Assembly: GCA_947448415.1 (NCBI GenBank)
Contig: CANFMT010000013.1
Location: 1-64,000 of the forward strand
Source: Burkholderiaceae bacterium
GTDB lineage: Bacteria; Pseudomonadota; Gammaproteobacteria; Burkholderiales; Burkholderiaceae
Length of the DNA: 64,000 nt
Reading direction: 5' to 3'
The number at the start of each line of letters is the position of its first letter. Position 1 is the stretch's first letter. Below are positions 38,306 to 48,271 of the stretch, piece by piece. The notes below the pieces were generated by a model. The model was not told the DNA's origin. It did no database searches and saw only the letters and a program-made list of their open reading frames with translations. The position numbers and the translations under genes were made by a program.

Positions 38306-39126
38306 AGGCTATTGATGCCTTTGATAATTAAGCTGATAGCAACACCAAATGCCAAGATAGAGAAAACTTTCTGCAATCTTGGGCCGCTTAATTTTTTACC
38401 AAATGATCTTCCCACTAGCAGGCCAAGTAATGCGCCAAGTGCAAAAGGGGCGGCAATCGCCAAATTAAAATCGCCAGATAGCGCTGCAAAGAAAGTGCCC
38501 CCTCCTGCAATAATGGCCAAGACTCCTAAAGAGGTGGCTACGATAGAGTGAACCGGTAAGTCTGTATAACGCTTCAATGCAGGAACGATGATAAATCCTC
38601 CGCCAACACCCAAAAGTCCAGAGAGAAAGCCAGCCAAGCCTCCAGTAAACATTAGAGCTTTAGCGCAGGGGACATTCCAGGCAAGCTTGCCTACAGATTT
38701 ATCTAGCAAGCATGGTGGGGGAGTTTTATTCTCAAAATCCGATATTCCATGAATTTCTTTATGCGCCTGTCTATATAGCCGAATCGACACATAAAAGAGG
38801 GTGATACTAAAGAGTATTAATAATGGTGCATTAGGAATGCGCTGGGATATCCAGATACCGATGGGAGATAGTATTAACCCAAAGATAGCCATAAACATGG
38901 CAGCCTTGTAACGAAGGATCTGATTTTTTAGTCCTAACAAGGCACCAGCGCCTGCCGAAAGAGCAATTGCTGAGAGAGAAATGGGCGCCGCCTGGGCAAT
39001 ATTGAGATGTAGAACAAAAACCAATAGTGGGACGGAAAGAATCCCGCCTCCTGCACCAGTTAGGCCCATCAGTATCCCTACCAAAATACCTAAGGAGGGA
39101 CTGATCAATATTGAGTAATCCATCAA
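38302..39126 (-). CDS. TauE/SafE family sulfite exporter-like permease
   Basis: LVGILMGLTGAGGGILSVPLLVFVL and repeated GFLSGLLGVGGGFIIVPAL. Confidence 0.9.
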   Translation of the reverse strand: MMDYSILISPSLGILVGILMGLTGAGGGILSVPLLVFVLHLNIAQAAPISLSAIALSAGAGALLGLKNQILRYKAAMFMAIFGLILSPIGIWISQRIPNAPLLILFSITLFYVSIRLYRQAHKEIHGISDFENKTPPPCLLDKSVGKLAWNVPCAKALMFTGGLAGFLSGLLGVGGGFIIVPALKRYTDLPVHSIVATSLGVLAIIAGGGTFFAALSGDFNLAIAAPFALGALLGLLVGRSFGKKLSGPRLQKVFSILAFGVAISLIIKGINSL

Positions 39127-39205
39127 TTTATTTTATATGAAGAATAGCTTATCTAGAGCTTTGGCGTATGCTTAACTTATATATTGCGCAATCGAAAGCC
39201 CTCAA

Positions 39206-39724
39206 ATGAATATGACCCACTATATGCAGTTGCTAGCTGATAATCAGCCTTGGAATCTGCTGATCTTTATGGCTATACCGGTGGTCTTGGCTGAGACCTT
39301 GGCAATTACTGAGCTCTATATTTTGTTTACTAGAAGGTTTCATGGGTTCATGTGGGGGCTCAATCGCTTTGCAGGTACTGCTGTTGGTGTGTATTTCATT
39401 GGCATTATTGCCTATCTCATGACTAGCGCAGTGATTCCGATTACTAAAGCCGGTGAATGGCGAACTGTTATTGATATAGTCGCGGTTGGCTCTTACTTGA
39501 TTGGTGGCTTACCTCTTATTTGGATAGCTTTACAAGAGTTTGGCTTAGTGAATAAAAATTTAAACCAAGAAAATAAACTCAAGATCCATGCAATTTGCGT
39601 TGCGCTCTTTTTAGTCATTGGGCATATTGCTATGATTAGCGGCATGCTTGATCCAGGCTTACTTGGATACCAAGGGGCTGCGCACTCCATGGAAACGCCT
39701 ATACCTACTTCACATGCACATTAA
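39206..39724 (+). CDS. Small 4-TM membrane protein with His-containing C-terminus (possibly DUF6803-type)
   Basis: 172-aa hydrophobic ORF ending ...METPIPTSHAH; family label from memory. Confidence 0.6.
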   Translation: MNMTHYMQLLADNQPWNLLIFMAIPVVLAETLAITELYILFTRRFHGFMWGLNRFAGTAVGVYFIGIIAYLMTSAVIPITKAGEWRTVIDIVAVGSYLIGGLPLIWIALQEFGLVNKNLNQENKLKIHAICVALFLVIGHIAMISGMLDPGLLGYQGAAHSMETPIPTSHAH

Positions 39725-39751
39725 CAATAGTGAGAGTGCAAAGTTCTATTT

Positions 39752-40186
39752 TTACTTATAGCATTTAGCTACAGCTGGCGTCTTTAACTTTGCAAAGGCA
39801 TGTATTAAAAAAATACTAAAAAATAGTAGGCCCACTATCCAGTGAACAGTGATGACATCCTCCCGAATTTGCTCAGGCCCGTAATATAGTAAGGCGCCAG
39901 ATATAAGAAGTACAGACATGAAGGTGAGTTGAGTAAAGCCGCTGATCCATTTGCGCGCAGATTTGTAACCCGCCTTGATATGAAAGGGTAAAACCGAACC
40001 TAGCGCCAACGTGGCAAGCATTGCTGCTACGCCATGAGCAACCAAAATATTGTGCGTACCAAGGATCAATCGTTGGATGTGAAACTCATGTCCAAGTAGG
40101 TAAGCAAAGCCAGTGAGAGAGCACGTAAGCATCCCCCAAATAACAAACGACTTTTGCCACCCAGGCATCTTTCCTAATCGTCTCAT
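39752..40186 (-). CDS. Membrane cytochrome b-like protein
   Basis: Four hydrophobic segments with intramembrane His (THNILVAHG, LPFHIKAG, VHWIVGLLFFSIFLIHAF); 4-nt overlap with apbE. Confidence 0.55.
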   Translation of the reverse strand: MRRLGKMPGWQKSFVIWGMLTCSLTGFAYLLGHEFHIQRLILGTHNILVAHGVAAMLATLALGSVLPFHIKAGYKSARKWISGFTQLTFMSVLLISGALLYYGPEQIREDVITVHWIVGLLFFSIFLIHAFAKLKTPAVAKCYK

Positions 40187-41001
40187 GCTGCAATCCTGAT
40201 TGCTTTAGCGCCAAATCGCTTAAAGCAAGGATGATGGTCGTTGTTGCTCAAGGCTAGCACTTTCGTGAGCGCATCTGCATAAACGCATTCCTTGGCTAGG
40301 ATTGAATAAGAGCCATTAACTTCTGAGTGCACTTCGGACTCCTTATTCGCCAAAGGATTAATGAGGTAACTAGATTGTTTATCGCGCTTGGCAAAGTAAA
40401 GACTGCTGGTTGCAATCGCACCATTTTGCAAAGATCCAATTTCAAGAATTTGCTCTGGAGATTCAGGATTGCGAATTTGAATCGGTCTAGAGGTATTTCC
40501 AAAAACCCTTAAATCTCCGCCAGCGTTTACTACTCCTGAGTTAATCCCTTCAGATATTAAAATTTTTACCGCCATATCTACTGCAAAGCCCTTGGCGATA
40601 CCACCAAGGTCTAAACATACTGGGCGAGATGACTTGACCAGATCAGGTGCCAAGAATTGAATATCTTCAATGCCCCCTAGGTCATGATTAGAAAAATTGA
40701 TATGTCGCGGTAATAAACCTGCTGCGACTAAGCGGTGACCAATGCCGCAATTAAATAGACCGTCTGACTCACTATGAATTTCTTTGGCAACCTTGATCAC
40801 TTGCGCAGTCCATGCATGAATTTTAACAGCCTGTTTATGGGCGTATTGATTAATTTGACTAAGTTCACTTTTACAGTCATGAAAGCCCATTAAGTCATGA
40901 ACTTCCTGAATGGCTGAAAATGCACTTTCTATCGCCGCTTGCTTATCCTCATCGATGGCAATTTCAACGAAAGTTCCAAGGATTGGTTTGCAACGAATCA
41001 T
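40183..41001 (-). CDS. apbE: FAD:protein FMN transferase
   Basis: MGFHDCKSELSQIN, VCLDLGGIAKGFAVDMAVKIL, NSGVVNAGGDLRVFG. Confidence 0.92.
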   Translation of the reverse strand: MIRCKPILGTFVEIAIDEDKQAAIESAFSAIQEVHDLMGFHDCKSELSQINQYAHKQAVKIHAWTAQVIKVAKEIHSESDGLFNCGIGHRLVAAGLLPRHINFSNHDLGGIEDIQFLAPDLVKSSRPVCLDLGGIAKGFAVDMAVKILISEGINSGVVNAGGDLRVFGNTSRPIQIRNPESPEQILEIGSLQNGAIATSSLYFAKRDKQSSYLINPLANKESEVHSEVNGSYSILAKECVYADALTKVLALSNNDHHPCFKRFGAKAIRIAA

Positions 41002-41003
41002 GC

Positions 41004-41561
41004 TTATTTGCTAACCATAGGTTTGGGGCTCGAATTCTTAAGTGCTAAGTCATAAAGAGCGGTAACTCGTTTCACCCCATCCGTTATATGTTTACAAGAG
41101 AGGGTAGCCCCTCCAATATTTTGGATATCTTGATTTAATTTAATGGGGTCGTTAACGTTTTTACTCACAAATTGTTTGCGCCACTGGGGTTCCGCAACCT
41201 CATAGCCATAAGATTCAACATACTCTAGGATTTCAATACCCAAAATGCTGCCACTTGGGCTAAGAGCTACAGCATAGGTAATCATTTCATGCTTGCCAAC
41301 GACTTCATCGACAACTAACCAGCTTCCATCGGCAGACTTCCAAATGCGTTCACCTTGAAAGGGGTGTCGAATACTTGAAGCTATTCGCAATCTATCTTGT
41401 AAGTCTTCCGTAATGATGATGGGATTCTTGACAAGGACCTTATTGGGCAAGAGAATTTTCTGTGCTTGTTCTATTGATACATAAATCTTTGCTTGAGCAA
41501 TGATTGGAGCTCCGATCATTGCTATACCAAGTATTAAGTAGGGATTAGGTTTCCAGTTCAT
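41004..41561 (-). CDS. FMN-binding domain protein, secreted
   Basis: Signal peptide; NIGGATLSCKHITDGVKRV matches the ApbE flavinylation motif region. Confidence 0.82.
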   Translation of the reverse strand: MNWKPNPYLILGIAMIGAPIIAQAKIYVSIEQAQKILLPNKVLVKNPIIITEDLQDRLRIASSIRHPFQGERIWKSADGSWLVVDEVVGKHEMITYAVALSPSGSILGIEILEYVESYGYEVAEPQWRKQFVSKNVNDPIKLNQDIQNIGGATLSCKHITDGVKRVTALYDLALKNSSPKPMVSK

Positions 41562-41573
41562 ATCTGCTCTAGA

Positions 41574-42488
41574 TCAATTCAATGCAAAACCAACTTTGAC
41601 AATAAATTCATTTACTGAGTGGCTATCCCACACACGGGCATTCGAGCATTCTGCTTCGCCTCCACCCATGCAAGTGCCACCAGCAAGTTGATAACGCCAT
41701 GCTCCGGTGACCCACCAGTCTTTGGCGGCATAGTGGAGATTAGGGCCTACAAAAGTAGCGCGTTGTACTTGGTTTCTGAGATTAAGTTCTGAGTAATCGT
41801 TATGAAACCGAGCCTCTACACCAGCAGACCATTTAGGAGCAAAGCGATAGCTGGCGCCAACCAAGAAGTCGAGCATTGATTCTGGAACATTGCCATTTTC
41901 AATAAATTTCAGTCGCTCATTTGCTACTACTACGTTGCCTGCCAACACCAAACGATCATCAATGAAGTTTGATTGAAGCAGTAATCTTGCTTCAATCTCA
42001 TCTTTATTACGGCCCCAGGTAGGCTCTAAATAAAGTCCTATGCCAACAGGAGAGGTAACGGGATTCGTTACCCGATAGATCGCCTCAAGAGAGCCTCCCT
42101 CGATGCCACTTTTTCTATACGGAGTGGATGGGTCATGTGAAGACGGGACACCATATCCGCCTGTACATGTGGGTGAATCACCACATGCTTCTGGGTTGGT
42201 GTAGTTTTGATCGGCATTGGTGTAGTAAGAGTTGATATAGCCAGCTACTTGTAAATCATTGGTCAGGCCATATTCAAGCTCTGTTCTGGCTGTCCATGCG
42301 TCGTAAGTTCCAGCAGCTTGTTGTTTATTCAGTTGTAAACGCTGCTCAAACTCTAGTTTTCCTTTGGGCTGTAAATCTAAGGTGTAAATCCAACCAAAGA
42401 CACCTTCGCCAGCAAATGAAAATGAGCAATGGATAGCAGATGCAATGAAAAGGCTAAAAGCAATAAGTCTTTTTATGGAGAGTTTCAT
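41574..42488 (-). CDS. Outer-membrane beta-barrel-like protein (DUF6662-like)
   Basis: Signal peptide; alternating amphipathic strands; C-terminal FIVKVGFALN. Confidence 0.6.
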   Translation of the reverse strand: MKLSIKRLIAFSLFIASAIHCSFSFAGEGVFGWIYTLDLQPKGKLEFEQRLQLNKQQAAGTYDAWTARTELEYGLTNDLQVAGYINSYYTNADQNYTNPEACGDSPTCTGGYGVPSSHDPSTPYRKSGIEGGSLEAIYRVTNPVTSPVGIGLYLEPTWGRNKDEIEARLLLQSNFIDDRLVLAGNVVVANERLKFIENGNVPESMLDFLVGASYRFAPKWSAGVEARFHNDYSELNLRNQVQRATFVGPNLHYAAKDWWVTGAWRYQLAGGTCMGGGEAECSNARVWDSHSVNEFIVKVGFALN

Positions 42489-42520
42489 ATTTTTAAGGGG
42501 GTGGTTAGTAATGTTTGTAA

Positions 42521-42539
42521 ATGAGAATGGTTCTCAATA
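42521..42539. promoter_or_regulatory. Fur-box-like palindrome 1
   Basis: aTGAGAATGGTTCTCAata: TGAGAA-TGG-TTCTCA, 33 nt upstream of the CDS starting at 42488(-). Confidence 0.75.
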
Positions 42540-42550
42540 TAGCATATCAA

Positions 42551-42569
42551 ATAAGAATGATTCTCATTT
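42551..42569. promoter_or_regulatory. Fur-box-like palindrome 2
   Basis: ATAAGAATGATTCTCATTT, tandem with box 1. Confidence 0.78.
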
Positions 42570-42643
42570 GATGAAATTACCATTGCCGTGTAAATGGCAA
42601 ATTTCGTAGGGGCAATAAGCTTTGCTTGTAAGATTTCCCCACA

Positions 42644-42886
42644 ATGAATGCAGAAGCGCTTGAGAAACTCGTTTTGATGAAGATGCCCTTTGGGAAATAC
42701 GCAGGACGTGCGCTTGCAGACTTGCCAGGAAATTATTTGGCGTGGTTTGCTAGAGAGGGATTTCCTAAAAGCGAATTGGGTCAGCTACTGGAGTTGATGC
42801 ACACGCTTGACCATAATGGATTGCGTGGACTATTAGCACCTATACAAAGGGCGCATGGCTTGCAAGCTAAGTCAAAATTACTTTGA
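42644..42886 (+). CDS. DUF3820 family protein
   Basis: KMPFGKYAGRALADLPGNYLAWFAREGFPKSELGQLLELMHTLDHNGL. Confidence 0.85.
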   Translation: MNAEALEKLVLMKMPFGKYAGRALADLPGNYLAWFAREGFPKSELGQLLELMHTLDHNGLRGLLAPIQRAHGLQAKSKLL

Positions 42887-43903
42887 GTGCACTATAGCGG
42901 TAACTCGGTTTCGTTCGTAGCTTACATTTGTAGAGTCAGGTGGGCTGCTTTGTATTAGGTTTGCTGCTATGCCACCTTGCATTTCTATTTGACTGGCTAC
43001 TTTTTTGGCTAAATCGGAATTGCGATCATATTGAATCTGAATGCTCGCAATCCTTCCTGCTTTGGCTTGAGTAATAAGTCCATTCACTTTATTGGTTTCG
43101 TAATCGTCAAAAAATACGGGATACCATCCGCCTAGGAGCTTCTTAGGAGCCTTTACCGGTAAAGGTTCCGTGTTTTTTAGGCTAGCGTCATCGGCTTTGC
43201 CATTAATTGGCAAATGAAAATCGATCCCTGTTCTTTGGACTAGCTCTTGGTAGCTAATCGGTGGAGACATATTGGCTTCATTAGTATTTTCAACCCAATA
43301 AGCCCAGGCAGTTTTTCTATTGGGGTCATAAACCAATTTATATAAGTGGCTTGGCACGGTAACGTGGCCTTTTCCAATGCTGCCGCTATTTCCAGTTGAG
43401 CCAGTAAATACATAGATGTCGCCTAACACTCTTTTTATATAGGCCCTAGTTGGTTCCTCAACGTTTTTGGCCCAGATTCCCTGATTGTTTTGTCTGGCTT
43501 GGGGCATCATGTTGGCCAATGAAAATGATTGGGCCATTGACCTCTCATCACTCATATCTCCCGCTGGGGCGTTGTGCCCTCGGTCAAAGCCACTGCCACG
43601 ATAGTCAGAAAGGAGGGCTCTTTCTGAAAAAGGCAACCTGGCCTCTTCATAGAACTGGTTGCTCCTGCGGGGGTGGGCAGCGGACAGCTGCTCTTTGTTT
43701 AACTTCTCAACCGTGAAGATGGGTTTTTTATCCAGCGGACTGTAATAGATGGCAAAGCTATCAAAGCAAAGATCGCGACCAACTTGGTGTGTTGTCGGAA
43801 TTTTTTGATCCGGAAACAAATCCCTGCACTCATCGAACGCTGCAAGAGCGCTCAGGGAGTTCAAAAGGCATGCCAGGGCAAAAAGATTGCGAATGAATTT
43901 CAT
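42878..43903 (-). CDS. Secreted DNA/RNA non-specific endonuclease (NUC1 family)
   Basis: Signal peptide; YRGSGFDRGHNAPAGDMSDERSMAQSFSLANMMPQARQNNQGIW (DRGH active-site motif). Confidence 0.9.
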   Translation of the reverse strand: MKFIRNLFALACLLNSLSALAAFDECRDLFPDQKIPTTHQVGRDLCFDSFAIYYSPLDKKPIFTVEKLNKEQLSAAHPRRSNQFYEEARLPFSERALLSDYRGSGFDRGHNAPAGDMSDERSMAQSFSLANMMPQARQNNQGIWAKNVEEPTRAYIKRVLGDIYVFTGSTGNSGSIGKGHVTVPSHLYKLVYDPNRKTAWAYWVENTNEANMSPPISYQELVQRTGIDFHLPINGKADDASLKNTEPLPVKAPKKLLGGWYPVFFDDYETNKVNGLITQAKAGRIASIQIQYDRNSDLAKKVASQIEMQGGIAANLIQSSPPDSTNVSYERNRVTAIVHSK

Positions 43904-44417
43904 GGGTTCTTAGTGTAGGGCTTGCCTGTTGTGTCGATCCATTTTTTGTTTCAGTTTGCTTCTCAGTTAGCCTTAGGGCAAGTAAGAATCAAGCTTCACA
44001 AAAATTCTTTTAGGCTTAAAAGCGCATTTATTTTGTAAAAATTCCCTCTGAATAACACTGAGTAGATGCAACTTCACATTACTACCGGTAGAAAACTGGA
44101 GGAATAAAAGCACTAGATATATGGTTTTTGGGTGCCTAATTTTGTTGCAAATCGTAAAAAAGTCTGATTTCAGGTAATTTTTTACAGTATGAAATTAGCG
44201 CTCCCTAACATTTGTAAGTCATTGATTAAATGAGGATAAATAGATTATCTGGGTGTCATATTCGGGATCTCCCGTATTTCTAGATCAAGAAGTTATTGAA
44301 ATGACTTTCTTTATTCTTGACTTGATATAAGAACCTTTTTAGGATGACCCATGTTTTTTAGATATTGCGGTGCAGCATAAATCTGAGTTTCGATTTTTGG
44401 GGTCTCGCAAAAAATGA

Positions 44418-45410
44418 ATGAGTAAATGTTTATCTAACAATTTAAGCGACATGCAGAATGCGCAGCCTAAGTTACTGGCTGCTAAAGAGCTGCTGGCGCA
44501 CGCCATGGCTCCTGTCTACCGAGTCATTAATGGCTTACTCGTTGTTACTGTATTTATGGTTGTGGGACTCTGGCTTTCAGGTAACGGTACAAATGCCGGT
44601 GCATTTGATTTAGCGCGCATCCTGGTTCCGGACGAGGCTCGTCATGTGGTCTGGAGTAATGGCTTTGAGACGCTCAATCAATATAAAGATGCAGCAGATG
44701 TTTCTGCTGCCCACGTAGCTGACACAGAAATTGCTGCTGTGATTTATAGCAAGGGTAAGAGCACTGGGCACACTGGATTAGTGAGTGCAAAGCAACAAAC
44801 AGTGGCTTTGTTGATGCCTTCTGTAGCGCAGCTTCAGGTCAAGTCTATTTCTCATTTGTCAGATCGCATTCCTTCATCGAAGCTTGATCCCCAAGCTTTG
44901 GATAGCAATTTGATGGGTTCTATTCAGAACCAACGTGCCGTGGCTGACTTTTTTGAGAAGAAATACAGCCTAGATCGCGCGAAGATTGAAGAATATGTTT
45001 CAAACACCATTTTGATTGCTAAAGAGGTCAATATTGACCCAGTACTTTTATTGGCAGTAATTTCAGTGGAGTCTAACTTTAATCCCAACACTAAGAGCCA
45101 TGCTGGAGCTGAGGGTCTCATGCAGGTGATGACCTCAGTTCATAAGGATAAGTATGCACTTTTTGGTGGCACATCTGAAGCAGCTAAGCCTGAAGTGAAT
45201 ATTCGTGTTGGTGCCTACATTCTGAAATACCTCATTGCTACCGCAGGATCACTGCGTAACGGCCTGAAATATTACGTTGGCGCAGCAAATGCTGATGATG
45301 ATGGCGGTTATGTTGAGAAGGTCATGGCTGAAAGAAATCGCTTGATAGGCTTATGCCAGAACCGCTCGTCCAACCGTTTGACATTAAACGGTAAAGATTT
45401 GCGTTCTTAA
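44418..45410 (+). CDS. Lytic transglycosylase (SLT domain), membrane-anchored
   Basis: N-terminal TM; VLLLAVISVESNFNPNTKSHAGAEGLMQVM. Confidence 0.88.
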   Translation: MSKCLSNNLSDMQNAQPKLLAAKELLAHAMAPVYRVINGLLVVTVFMVVGLWLSGNGTNAGAFDLARILVPDEARHVVWSNGFETLNQYKDAADVSAAHVADTEIAAVIYSKGKSTGHTGLVSAKQQTVALLMPSVAQLQVKSISHLSDRIPSSKLDPQALDSNLMGSIQNQRAVADFFEKKYSLDRAKIEEYVSNTILIAKEVNIDPVLLLAVISVESNFNPNTKSHAGAEGLMQVMTSVHKDKYALFGGTSEAAKPEVNIRVGAYILKYLIATAGSLRNGLKYYVGAANADDDGGYVEKVMAERNRLIGLCQNRSSNRLTLNGKDLRS

Positions 45411-45435
45411 TTTGCTCAATCATTGCTAGATACAC

Positions 45436-45461
45436 AAAGGCCACCCTAGGGTGGCCTTTTT
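45436..45461. terminator. Rho-independent terminator between convergent genes
   Basis: AAAGGCCACCC-TA-GGGTGGCCTTTTT. Confidence 0.85.
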
Positions 45462-45485
45462 ATTTAAGCGAAGTACAAGTGAGTT

Positions 45486-45833
45486 TTAGTTCACGCCGTG
45501 CAATTCCACATCAAATACGAGAGTTGCATTTGGTGGGATCACGCCGCCAGCACCACGAGCGCCATAACCCATTTCAGAAGGAATGATCAGTGTGCGTTTA
45601 CCGCCAATTTTCATCCCAGCCACGCCTTCATCCCAGCCTTTGATGACATGCCCAGCGCCCAGTGGGAAGCTAAATAATTGGCCGCGGTCTAATGAGCTAT
45701 CAAATTTCTGCCCTTTATGGTCGGCGGCCTTCTCATCGAAGAGCCAGCCTGTGTAGTGCACGTCAACATGATTGCCGGCAGTTGCTTCTTTGCCGTCACC
45801 AACAACGGTATCGATTTTTTTGAGTTCACTCAT
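45486..45833 (-). CDS. FKBP-type peptidyl-prolyl cis-trans isomerase
   Basis: [89 protein letters not shown]. Confidence 0.95.
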   Translation of the reverse strand: MSELKKIDTVVGDGKEATAGNHVDVHYTGWLFDEKAADHKGQKFDSSLDRGQLFSFPLGAGHVIKGWDEGVAGMKIGGKRTLIIPSEMGYGARGAGGVIPPNATLVFDVELHGVN

Positions 45834-45920
45834 GATGGTTTCCTATTTCACGCAAATTGACTGGCTAGTATATTCTGAGCTCTATTAATCCACAGGGTGA
45901 GCTTCTTTTTCCGAGCAAGT

Positions 45921-46937
45921 ATGACAAATTATTGGCCGAACTGCGCATATAAAACCTTAGAAATCAGTCCTGACCACCAGTTGTTGGTCACCGATGACTT
46001 TTTGCGTACCTACTTGCAAAGGCCGGAACTCAAATTGGTTGCTGAATCCTGCGCGAATGAGCGCTCCTTGCACCAGCGCCTGACTGAGAGTCCCCGTGCA
46101 GAAATCGCTGATAGTGAAATCGCGGCCATGGTAGACCAGGATATTCAGGAAAATTATCGTATTTGGCTGCGCTTTAGGGCGCGTATGCTTTCTGCAAGCT
46201 CCTTAGAGAGTTTTTATATGAGCCTATTTAAGGGTGCTGGCGTAGATGTGCCGCCACTCTTTGTTGCGCATCTTGCTCAGATCTTTGTTAGACATATTCT
46301 TGGTGATGAGCCTCATCCAATGGAGGTTCGTATGAGCGAACTCTTTTTCCGCCCTCAGATTATTAGCGTTATCGAAGATGGCATTGTGATGGGCGCAGAT
46401 AATGAGGTGGTGGCGCGAAATGGAGAGGCTGGTGAAACGGGCAATATTATGGATTTGCTTAAAGGGAAGTCAATGGCAATGCGCTCGGCAGACCTAGACG
46501 TCCTTTATGAAGAAAATGCTGCTGAATACTGGCCTCGTAATGAAGGGTTTGATTTTGCAGTACAGCTCAATTTTGGGCATGAACCCATTAATCACTTTTG
46601 CCGTGTATTGGAGAAGTGGGTAAAGCATTTTCTGGGAGTTCAGGTGCGCCTCACTCCTATGCAGCAAATTGCTGATCCTAAGTGGTCATGGCACGTTGGT
46701 TTAGACGCCGCGGCAACCGAGGTTCTTAATAAGCTTTACAACAAAGATCCGCTTGATGCTGAGGAGTTGGCAAGAATTATTTGCCTCTTTCGCTTAGATT
46801 TTCTAGATCAGGCTGCGGTAGCTAGAGCCCAAGAGGGTAAGCCAGTTTATATGGCGATCGCTATGAATGATCAGAAGCTCTTGAAGTTGAAACCACAAAA
46901 CGTCTTATTTAATTTGCCGCTCGCAAAAGTTTCTTAA
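45921..46937 (+). CDS. Hypothetical protein (DUF6352-like)
   Basis: Long ORF; family by recall; ATG at 45921 preferred to the GTG at 45897. Confidence 0.65.
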   Translation: MTNYWPNCAYKTLEISPDHQLLVTDDFLRTYLQRPELKLVAESCANERSLHQRLTESPRAEIADSEIAAMVDQDIQENYRIWLRFRARMLSASSLESFYMSLFKGAGVDVPPLFVAHLAQIFVRHILGDEPHPMEVRMSELFFRPQIISVIEDGIVMGADNEVVARNGEAGETGNIMDLLKGKSMAMRSADLDVLYEENAAEYWPRNEGFDFAVQLNFGHEPINHFCRVLEKWVKHFLGVQVRLTPMQQIADPKWSWHVGLDAAATEVLNKLYNKDPLDAEELARIICLFRLDFLDQAAVARAQEGKPVYMAIAMNDQKLLKLKPQNVLFNLPLAKVS

Positions 46938-46955
46938 GCATTTCCTAAACTACTG

Positions 46956-48149
46956 TTATTGGAAGCGCTGCTTTCTATTTTTGCTAGCAAGCCAAACTAA
47001 GGCTATGGCAGTCACTATCACTGGGGTCAATGACCCAAAATTCAGGATAGTCCATCCTTGAGAAGTGACCAGCGCGCCAGAGCCAAACGAAGTGAAGGCC
47101 ATGGTGCCAAAGACAAAAAAGTTAATAGCTGCTTGCGCTTTATCACGCTCATTGGGTTTGTAAGCAGTCATTGCTAAGGAGGTGGCGCCAGTAAATAAAA
47201 AATTCCAACCAACGCCAAGCAAAAAGAGTGCGATAAAGAATTGATGGAGGTCAGTTCCCGATAGGGCAATGGCGATACAAATAAAGTTCAGAATCACTCC
47301 GGTCCCCATTACCCTTAAGGTGCCAAAGCGCTGAATCAATGAGCCCGTAAAAAATCCAGGCGCAAACATGCCAATCACATGCCATTCGAGGACTAGTGCC
47401 GTATCTGAAAATGGCAGGCCGCAGATTTGCATGGCTAAAGGGGTTGCCGCCATCAGAAGGTTCATTACTCCGTATCCCAATGCTGCCCCAATGATGGCCA
47501 CCATAAATACAGGCTGACGCAGGATGACGCTTAAGGGGCGCCCATCGGAGAGTAAGTGTGGGGTTTTGAATTCTTCGGGGAAGTGGATGCATTGCATTAC
47601 CAAAATCCCAATACAGCCCGCAATAGAGAGGGTGATGTAAGCCCCCAGAAATGCAGTATCAAATAAATCTCGAGTCCAAGAGGCTAAGTTAGGCCCAATC
47701 ACTGCCCCCAGAATGCCGCCAGCCAATACCCATGAGACCGCTTTATCTCTCTGACTTTGTACTGTGAGCTCTGCTGCTGCAAAGCGATATAACTGACCAT
47801 TGGCGCTGTAGTAACCAGCAATAAAGGTGCCGATTACTAACAGCCAGAAGTTTTTGCTAAACGCTGCATAGGCGCAGAGAAGGGCTGAGAGTATCGCCAC
47901 CAATAATCCTAATTGGAAGGATATCTTTCGCCCAAAGTGGTTTTGGGACTTAGCAACAATAGAGGTTGAAAAAGCGCCCCCAACAACATAGCCCATTACG
48001 GGAAGGGTGGCCATCCAGCTATGAGGCGCCAGACTAAGCCCCACCAAACCATTGATTGCAATGAAGGTGACGTTATTCGTCAGGAATAGGCCTTGGCAAA
48101 CGATCAGTAACACCAGGTTTTTATTGAGTAGGGGGTGTCTGCTGGTCAT
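46956..48149 (-). CDS. MFS transporter
   Basis: 12-TM-like ORF; SIVAKSQNHFGRKISFQLGLL loop motif. Confidence 0.87.
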   Translation of the reverse strand: MTSRHPLLNKNLVLLIVCQGLFLTNNVTFIAINGLVGLSLAPHSWMATLPVMGYVVGGAFSTSIVAKSQNHFGRKISFQLGLLVAILSALLCAYAAFSKNFWLLVIGTFIAGYYSANGQLYRFAAAELTVQSQRDKAVSWVLAGGILGAVIGPNLASWTRDLFDTAFLGAYITLSIAGCIGILVMQCIHFPEEFKTPHLLSDGRPLSVILRQPVFMVAIIGAALGYGVMNLLMAATPLAMQICGLPFSDTALVLEWHVIGMFAPGFFTGSLIQRFGTLRVMGTGVILNFICIAIALSGTDLHQFFIALFLLGVGWNFLFTGATSLAMTAYKPNERDKAQAAINFFVFGTMAFTSFGSGALVTSQGWTILNFGSLTPVIVTAIALVWLASKNRKQRFQ

Positions 48150-48271
48150 GGTTTGCAGTTTACGGTGAATTTACTGTTTCGGGTGTCTTGGTGGAATCCC
48201 TTAAATTGCGAGTTTATATGCCATTTTGAGGTGCAAAGCGGCATTTTTACCAGGCCCGATGATTTAAAATA

